Shown here piece after piece: positions 7,462-12,379 of a stretch of 12,379 bases of DNA (within the stretch, counting starts at the first letter, position 1; each line of letters starts with the position of its first letter). The stretch is taken from contig CAJAHC010000347.1 of the NCBI GenBank assembly GCA_903939355.1, forward strand, positions 1 to 12,379, given 5' to 3'. The notes under the pieces are model-generated. The model had not been told where the DNA came from and ran no database searches. It saw only the letters and a list, made by a program, of their open reading frames with translations. The position numbers and the translations under genes were made by a program. The DNA is from an uncultured Methylococcaceae bacterium (GTDB lineage Bacteria; Pseudomonadota; Gammaproteobacteria; Methylococcales; Methylomonadaceae).

Positions 7462-7643
7462 GTCGGATTCCTCATTATGTCGTTAATAGGATCAAATGTA
7501 TTTTATGCCGTCCTGGGACAAAAGAGGAGTCCATATCATCATGTAGTGAATGCAGGCTTAACGAAACGACGTCAATTCATTGCGTAGCCATGCCCATCCT
7601 TATTGGGTGTGGCGAACGTAGCAGGACGAATCGGGGCAACAGA
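7462..7643 (-). ncRNA. Candidate IS110 bridge-RNA region (left end, repeat copy 2)
   Basis: This is the non-coding stretch upstream of the IS110 transposase start. IS110-family elements are known to encode in a non-coding end a structured bridge RNA that pairs with donor and target DNA. Seen here: blocks 7543-7581 and 7623-7633 are shared with 1-105, and between them a hairpin is kept at the corresponding place. I infer that 7543-7633 includes part of such an RNA, read on the minus strand. The transposase is dead, so guide function is unlikely now. The outer boundary next to the GT2 gene (ends 7679) is not visible. The repeat is certain; the RNA assignment is inference. Confidence 0.4.
7587..7613 (-). 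other. Hairpin in repeat copy 2
   Basis: GCCATGCCCA (7587-7596) pairs with TGGGTGTGGC (7604-7613) around a seven-base loop. All ten pairs form when read as plus-strand RNA, two of them G-U. On the minus strand those two become A-C mismatches, leaving eight pairs. It sits where copy 1 has the GTTTCGACCC hairpin, with largely different bases in the arms. Confidence 0.65.
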
Positions 7644-7678
7644 AAGTATTGTCGGTCGTGTAATTTTTTGCTAATTTT

Positions 7679-8593
7679 TTACGAAGCCCGGAAAAATCTA
7701 GATCCTTTTTTATTATTCTGCAACCAATTATATACGTCAAGATTAACACCCTCTCTTTTTTGGCGCATAGAACCATCCTCAAAATTAGAATTAAAATTTA
7801 CATTAACATAACCAGCCTTATATCCTTTTTTGGCGCCTCTCCAGTTAAAGTCATGATCATCATTACCCAGGAAAAAATCTTTTTCATTTAAAAACCCAAT
7901 AACGCTGATAACTTTTTTACTTGTCATCCAAGGCCCCCTATTATTCGTATCTGTAGTGTACGAAAAACAATCTAAAATAACTTTGTTATCAAAAGCGTCC
8001 ATACCACCACGCCCGATAATATAACCAAAAGAAAAGATGTCTTTGAATTTTAAATTACCAAATAAAAATGCAATTATTTTTTGCCGTAAAGAGAACATAT
8101 ATGCCCACGAATGACCACATCGACCACTCACCGAGCAGAACTCATTAGCTTCTAATGAATCAATAAGTTTTCGATCAAAACCTATATCATTTAAAAAAAT
8201 ATCACTCTGTAATTCGCAAATATAGTATCCAGAAGATATCTCCAAGCCAACACAATCACAAGCTGTTTCGTATATAGGAAATTTTGTCCTTAATATTGTG
8301 TAGGGATAATTGCACTTAGATAATAAATTTAATGCAACTGTTGAAGTTTCATCTATTGAACCATCGTCGATTAATATTATTTCAGCAGTTACAGTAATAC
8401 AAGAAAGTAAACATCTCAATTGTTGCTCAATTATCTCTGCTTTATTAAAGGCGGGAATAATGATCGACAGTTCTACGCTAAAATTATCTTGCTCACGCCA
8501 GTTCTCTCCAATTAATTCAAAACCTGAAAACCATGGATTATATCCAGAACGATTACTTAATAATTGTAGCAATTTCTTACTTTTATTTTCCAT
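7679..8593 (-). CDS. GT2 family glycosyltransferase (GT-A fold)
   Basis: This 304-aa cytoplasmic enzyme has SIIIPAFNKAE (43-53), the opening strand of the GT2 nucleotide-binding domain. It also has ILIDDGS (73-79) with the UDP-contacting DD pair, and ELQSDIF (128-134), where Q-S-D takes the place of the DXD metal site, as in many GT2 enzymes. GRGGMDAF and GNDDHDFNWR are next, the latter matching the acidic base motif near the acceptor site. ATG 8593 is well supported by AGGAG seven bases upstream. The protein ends KKGSRFFRAS about 46 bases from the IS110-end repeat, so the last residues may have been altered by the insertion. No membrane helices are apparent. It is separated by 352 bp from the gene before it. 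Sugar specificity is unknown. Confidence 0.88.
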   Translation of the reverse strand: MENKSKKLLQLLSNRSGYNPWFSGFELIGENWREQDNFSVELSIIIPAFNKAEIIEQQLRCLLSCITVTAEIILIDDGSIDETSTVALNLLSKCNYPYTILRTKFPIYETACDCVGLEISSGYYICELQSDIFLNDIGFDRKLIDSLEANEFCSVSGRCGHSWAYMFSLRQKIIAFLFGNLKFKDIFSFGYIIGRGGMDAFDNKVILDCFSYTTDTNNRGPWMTSKKVISVIGFLNEKDFFLGNDDHDFNWRGAKKGYKAGYVNVNFNSNFEDGSMRQKREGVNLDVYNWLQNNKKGSRFFRAS

Positions 8594-8945
8594 TCTCCAC
8601 TCCTAAAAGATCATCATAATTAACGATCTTTGAATCAACTCATAAGTGCAATTAATTTTAAGCAGTTTTGTGATGCATTTTTTTGCACTGTAACTTTGAA
8701 ACCGCCATTGCTCTCTAATTATTACTAAAGTTTCGGAGTTCGTTTTGCATAGCAGTCGCTCATTCCTGATGTCTAAGGCTTCTAGCCCTAGCGTCAAGTT
8801 GTAGAACTTGCAAAAACCAGCATTCTATTTGGGCATCAATGACATTCATCACGATGGTAACTGCATCACCTATTACCGATTTCAAGCCATCCACCAAAGC
8901 CCCGCTAATGGCATTCACCTTAACTGAAGCACTACAACTTCGCGG
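8594..8945. other. Gap with coding-like but unassigned sequence
   Basis: No convincing gene lies here. On the minus strand about 8745-8940 is open for roughly 60 codons (including VKVNAISGALVDGLKSVIGD and MNVIDAQIECW), without a ribosome site and bounded by stops. It reads like protein but matches no family I recognise. A shorter 64-codon minus frame (8603-8797) in another register looks spurious. The stretch may be the relic of a deleted gene or transposon. The strong AGGAG for the GT2 gene is at its left edge. Confidence 0.35.
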
Positions 8946-9710
8946 TCATCTCGCTAGAACAAATCCCTTAACTCGCCTAAAAATCTGACTCAACAACATG
9001 CCAGTTATTGAGTCAGGAATAGACTCATTTGAGGTGCCTGCCACCCCGATAATCCAGGGCGTCAGCGGCAGGAGATTCCACCGCCAACCTTCAGCCAACG
9101 CTGAATGTATTGCTCTTGCCAATACAATTTCAAAAATCATATGGGCTGAATCATTTATCTCCTCAGCCCGCGGCAACAAGTACTTCTCAATGAATGGCGC
9201 CGTGGCACAAAACACCCTGGAGTCTGACATAGAGAGGTTTGATTGCAGATCACAATAAACATCTGCCAAAGTCGACTCGGACAACTCTTGGATCAACTGT
9301 TGATTATTTCTAACAAACAACCTGCCAGTAACCTTTAAAATAAGGCTTGCTGATTTAATTATTTCTGATTTCTCAAGCGCATGTTCGATAATTCGCATCT
9401 CCCCATACCCTTTTCCAAGATGCGATGAGAAATCCTGTCCGTTAAATGATAAGAACTCAACATTCTTTCCGCTTCGCGCATTCGTCCTTGCAATTTCCTT
9501 CAACTCAGCTAAGTCGTATCCAGAGTTTTCACAAAAGACAAGATGCGCGCCACCCGAATGCAGGCACCACTCTTTAAGCGCCCACTTATAATCCGCCAAG
9601 CGTACGACCGGATCTAATCGCGCAGTTTTGATGATGGCGCCAGGACTTATACACGCCGTTAATAAAACAACAACATTGCTCGTGGACTTATTGACTTTCG
9701 TCATATTCAT
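8946..9710 (-). CDS. Conserved polysaccharide-locus protein, possible glycosyltransferase
   Basis: This 254-aa protein has no signal peptide or membrane helix. Visible motifs are LLTACISPG (16-24), DPVVRLADY (33-41), FCENSGYDL (59-67), KGYGEM (100-105) and LKVTGRLFVRN (125-135). The set (start strand, DP...R..DY, a D/E-NSGYD strand end, then K-x-TGR) recalls uncharacterised GT-A-like proteins of LPS and capsule clusters, but no catalytic DXD is obvious. I therefore do not assign a reaction. Two candidate starts exist, ATG 9710 and ATG 9704; Shine-Dalgarno sequence is weak for both. Only 26 bases separate it from the stop of the ABC exporter upstream, so the two are probably one transcript. 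Its composition is clearly more GC-rich than the GT2 gene after it, suggesting a different origin. Confidence 0.7.
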   Translation of the reverse strand: MNMTKVNKSTSNVVVLLTACISPGAIIKTARLDPVVRLADYKWALKEWCLHSGGAHLVFCENSGYDLAELKEIARTNARSGKNVEFLSFNGQDFSSHLGKGYGEMRIIEHALEKSEIIKSASLILKVTGRLFVRNNQQLIQELSESTLADVYCDLQSNLSMSDSRVFCATAPFIEKYLLPRAEEINDSAHMIFEIVLARAIHSALAEGWRWNLLPLTPWIIGVAGTSNESIPDSITGMLLSQIFRRVKGFVLAR

Positions 9711-9736
9711 AATACTTTCGCTTTAGAATAGATAAT

Positions 9737-11518
9737 TCACTTATTTTTCAAACTCACAACCTGTTCAAAATTACCAATTTTTTTGATAACCCCCTCACCT
9801 AACTCTATAATCTGTGTACAGTTTTTTATAGTTGTAAGGCGATGTGCAATAATCAAAATAGTAAGGTCTTTGCTTAAACTTTCAATTGATTGCATAACCG
9901 CTTGCTCAGTTTCGTTGTCCAAGGCGCTGGTTGCTTCATCAAATATGATAACATCGGCTTGTTTGTATAGAGCACGAGCAATACCTATGCGCTGACGCTG
10001 CCCGCCAGATAATCGTACGCCTCGTTCACCTACGTAGGTTTGGTATTTATCGGGCCATTTTTGAATACTTTCTGTAAGTTGTGCTTGTTGGGCCGCTTGC
10101 CTGACACGTCTATGATCAATTTGATTTTTTGGCACACCGAAAGCTATGTTTTCTTCAATGGTACTATCGGCCAAAAAAATTGCTTGAGGCACATGCGCAA
10201 TATGGGCTTGCCATGAGCGCTGATTTACTGATGTGACAATTTCATCATCTATTATCAATACCCCCCCAGTTGGCTGCAGCAACCCCATAACAATATCAAG
10301 CAAGGTGCTTTTACCACTGCCTGTAGTACCGATAATAGCGACTCGACTACCTTTAGCTATAGTAAGATTAATCTGTTTTAAAACATAGGGTGTTTGTTGG
10401 CTATAGCGAAAATCAAGCTGCTTAAGACTGATGCTATGATTGAAAGGCAACTGTTGCGTCGCTAATTGAAATGCATAGCTAGGTAAAGGTTGATCAAGTA
10501 AATCGAGCGTATCTTGTAACGAGGCTTGATTAATACGTATGCTAGTCCATGAACTGTAGGCTTGTTGCAACACCGGTAATGTCCGTTGCGCACATAGTGC
10601 TAAGGCACCCAACATAGGAATAGACTTAATTAGGCCTCCAGCTTCCTGGGCAATCGAATAAGCCAAGACAACAATAAGGATCATGCCAAAGGCTTCTATT
10701 CCATAACGGGGACTTTGGCTTAAAAACATACAGTTACCTTGGGCTCGACGTAATGGTGCATCAGTATCTCGGTAAATCTGGCAGTAAGTATCTTGACTAC
10801 CGTCGATTAACACGTCACGAATACCCCCCAAACCTTCTTGCAACGATTTGATAATATTGTTAGATTGACTGGCGATGCGTTGACCATGAATCAACAATTG
10901 TTTTCGGGTTAAATAAATGATGCTCCCGTATATAATCCCCAATCCACCAAAAACAAATAACGCGATGGTTGGATTTAATGCCAATAGGGATATTATAACG
11001 GTGACTAAGATAAGAGTAGAGCTAATCATCGTTAATGCTGGCATGATGATGCCATTAATAACATCATTAGCCTTGGATAAAATAGCGTTGATAATCGCAC
11101 TGCTATTTCTTGCGCAGTGTACTTCATATGGCTGATATAGTGTTCGACGATAGATATTGACACTAAGGTCTGCTCCAGTTACAAACGATAAGCGAGTGCT
11201 GTACCAAAGTAAAATTAAGCGCATTGCTGCGGCCAACAAAATTGCCACTATAAAAACAAAAGTGAAAGCAAATAGTAACTGCGTAAGATCTGTTAGATTT
11301 AGTACCTGTAAAAAAAGCTGGGTAAAAGGAAGTTTAAAAAATTGTTCTGGTGCCGTTAACATGCCAAGAAACGGCAATATTGCACCAATACTTACTATTT
11401 CTGCAAATGAGGTCAACAACATCAACACCAACAATATTCCAAACTGCACTCTACGACGAGGACTAATGTGATGCCATAATCGGCTTAAAAGTTGCCAAAT
11501 TGATTGTTTGATTTGCAT
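9737..11518 (-). CDS. ABC exporter/flippase, fused membrane and ATPase domains (PglK/MsbA type)
   Basis: This 593-aa inner-membrane half-transporter acts as a dimer. The N-terminal part (about 1-340) has six predicted membrane segments, beginning near 26-50 (FGILLVLMLLTSFAEIVSIG). The C-terminal ATPase has Walker A GTTGSGKST (397-405), a Q-loop in HVPQAIFLADSTIEENIAFG, signature LSGGQRQR (503-510), Walker B with DE (527-528), D-loop SALD, and switch histidine H559 in IIAHRLTTI. All catalytic residues are present. The opening with SFAEIVSIGAILPFLGML resembles PglK and other lipid-linked oligosaccharide flippases more than drug exporters. With glycosyltransferases all around, flipping of the finished lipid-linked glycan is the best guess; lipid export of the MsbA type is the alternative. 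The ATG at 11518 is preceded only by a weak AGG. It heads the minus-strand group ABC - 254-aa protein - possibly GT2. Confidence 0.9.
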   Translation of the reverse strand: MQIKQSIWQLLSRLWHHISPRRRVQFGILLVLMLLTSFAEIVSIGAILPFLGMLTAPEQFFKLPFTQLFLQVLNLTDLTQLLFAFTFVFIVAILLAAAMRLILLWYSTRLSFVTGADLSVNIYRRTLYQPYEVHCARNSSAIINAILSKANDVINGIIMPALTMISSTLILVTVIISLLALNPTIALFVFGGLGIIYGSIIYLTRKQLLIHGQRIASQSNNIIKSLQEGLGGIRDVLIDGSQDTYCQIYRDTDAPLRRAQGNCMFLSQSPRYGIEAFGMILIVVLAYSIAQEAGGLIKSIPMLGALALCAQRTLPVLQQAYSSWTSIRINQASLQDTLDLLDQPLPSYAFQLATQQLPFNHSISLKQLDFRYSQQTPYVLKQINLTIAKGSRVAIIGTTGSGKSTLLDIVMGLLQPTGGVLIIDDEIVTSVNQRSWQAHIAHVPQAIFLADSTIEENIAFGVPKNQIDHRRVRQAAQQAQLTESIQKWPDKYQTYVGERGVRLSGGQRQRIGIARALYKQADVIIFDEATSALDNETEQAVMQSIESLSKDLTILIIAHRLTTIKNCTQIIELGEGVIKKIGNFEQVVSLKNK

Positions 11519-11655
11519 AAAATTAATTGCCTAGTAGTTATTTTTTAAGAATCTATTTAATGTTAATATTTAATTACTATGTTGTCGTATCTAATGACAG
11601 CTATTCTAACCTGACATATAGGTATTGCCTGTAACTAATGAGAAGTTACGCTTAT
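11519..11655. other. Upstream region of the ABC gene / left edge of IS3 relic
   Basis: An AT-rich stretch that should hold the promoter of the minus-strand ABC gene. I see no -35/-10 pair good enough to place. The part right of about 11620 may be the last codons of a decayed orfA (TNEKLRL), so the left end of the IS3 element lies close by or has been deleted. Confidence 0.35.
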
Positions 11656-12379
11656 AAAAAAGTCCTCGACCATCGCGCCGATGTGAGATGACCAGCCAAC
11701 AGTTTCAAAGTGGGCGAATGAGCATCCATTTAACCTAGAACACCTTTGTCATTAGCCAGACTTGTTATCACTATAGCTCCAGAGAATACTCTGATAGCTG
11801 ATTAGTTAGTGCGTCTTATGCATAACCAACATAACTGAGGTTTTGGACTTTAGTTCTTATTTTTACGTAATGTGAAAGGTTTTAAGTGAAACCATCAGCG
11901 GGTCTATCGTATATAACGAGAGTTAGAACTCAACCTTCGCATCAAGCCTCTTAAGCGCTTAATACATGAAAAGCCTCTGCCATTAGCAGTTACTGAGGGT
12001 ATCAACGATACGTGGGCCATCGGCTTGATGCATGACCAATTACACAATGGCAGATCCATTTGATTGTTTAACGTGGTTAATGACTTTAATCGCGAGACCT
12101 TAGTCATTTATATTGAGTTTGATTTTTCGATGCCAACAGTAAGGATTGTCCGTTGGTTAAATCAAAACATTGAGTGGCATGGCACCCTCTCAAAATATTT
12201 TGTGATAATGGCCATTAGCTAATCGGCAGTTTACTCATACAATGGATACAAAGCATCACATTGAGCTGCCATATATCCAACTAGGCAAGCCGCAACAAAA
12301 TGTCTACATAGAAAGATACAACAGTACCGTAAGTTAGGATTGGTTGAGTTAATTGAGGCAGTTCAGAATGTTGCTACCA
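11656..12379 (+). pseudogene. IS3-family orfAB transposase relic, cut by the window end
   Basis: A6G (11656-11662) lies at the orfA/orfB junction, where IS3 elements often shift frame. The OrfB reading starts RPSRRCEMTSQQFQSGRMSI (from 11667) and goes on to SQTCYHY. A frameshift follows near 11787, then LVRLMHNQHN-stop-GFGL, RNVKGFK, VYRI-stop-RELELNLRIKP, HEKPLPLAV and NDTWAIGLMHDQL, with NVVNDFNRE after a TGA. After another shift comes CDNG (12201-12212), then GKPQQNVYIERYN. About ten in-frame stops or shifts are visible. Of the DDE triad, the first Asp (W-x-MDF in relatives) is Gly here. The second (CDNG) and the Glu (IERYN) remain. The relic continues past the window. Family assignment is firm; the subgroup (IS407-like by feel) is not. 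Confidence 0.85.

Noticed and set aside
7428..7811. Plus-strand open frame of 127 codons
   Set aside because: It runs antisense over the IS110 start, its non-coding end and the 3' end of the GT2 gene. Its composition is Cys/Arg-rich with no motif.
8603..8797. Minus-strand 64-codon frame
   Set aside because: No Shine-Dalgarno, no recognisable motif, and it overlaps another coding-like register at its right end.
11904..12107. Minus-strand 67-codon frame
   Set aside because: The plus strand here is clearly IS3 OrfB sequence; the minus frame is its shadow.

Overview
The window is a surface-polysaccharide (O-antigen or capsule type) gene region from a Gram-negative bacterium, most likely a beta- or gammaproteobacterium. 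This rests on three things: the tandem GT4 protein of a type common in proteobacterial LPS loci, a PglK/MsbA-like ABC exporter, and the families of IS relics. I cannot name a genus. Base composition shifts from gene to gene: 3071-3898, 4024-4908, 5851-7011 and 7679-8593 are visibly AT-rich, while 430-2976, 8946-9710 and the ABC gene are more balanced. This is typical of a locus assembled by repeated transfer.

Layout. Positions 1-105 hold a non-coding repeat with a strong hairpin. Plus-strand genes follow: a 92-aa remnant (152-430) that looks like the C-terminal end of a larger glycan-modifying protein, overlapping by one base a two-domain GT4 glycosyltransferase (430-2976), then a GT10 fucosyltransferase-like gene (3071-3898). 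A convergent putative GT-A-type transferase lies on the minus strand (4024-4908, probably starting at TTG 4902). An IS21-family istB relic (about 5016-5574 plus terminal repeats to about 5702) separates it from the minus-strand GT-B-like gene 5851-7011, which has a good terminator at 5810-5838. Just upstream of that gene, 7051-7194 encodes in the same frame a further 48 codons ending the motif SWRLTAPLR, separated from it by one TGA. Next comes an IS110-family transposase relic (7257-7461) whose upstream non-coding end carries a second copy of the repeat from 1-105. Then follow, all on the minus strand, a GT2 glycosyltransferase (7679-8593), a 352-bp gap, an unassigned glycan-locus protein (8946-9710) and the ABC exporter (9737-11518). 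The right end (about 11656-12379) is a badly decayed IS3-family orfAB relic that runs off the window.

How the genes fit together. The glycosyltransferases would build a fucose-containing oligosaccharide on a lipid carrier, and the ABC protein is the best candidate for flipping or exporting it. No sugar-nucleotide synthesis genes, polymerase or ligase are present, so this is an internal part of a larger locus.

The most interesting signal is the pair of inverted IS110-end repeats (1-105 and 7543-7633). They have diverged in sequence but keep a 10-bp hairpin at the same place with largely different base pairs. One copy sits directly upstream of an IS110 transposase start, where IS110 elements encode their bridge RNA. 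Both copies abut truncated paralogous linker modules.
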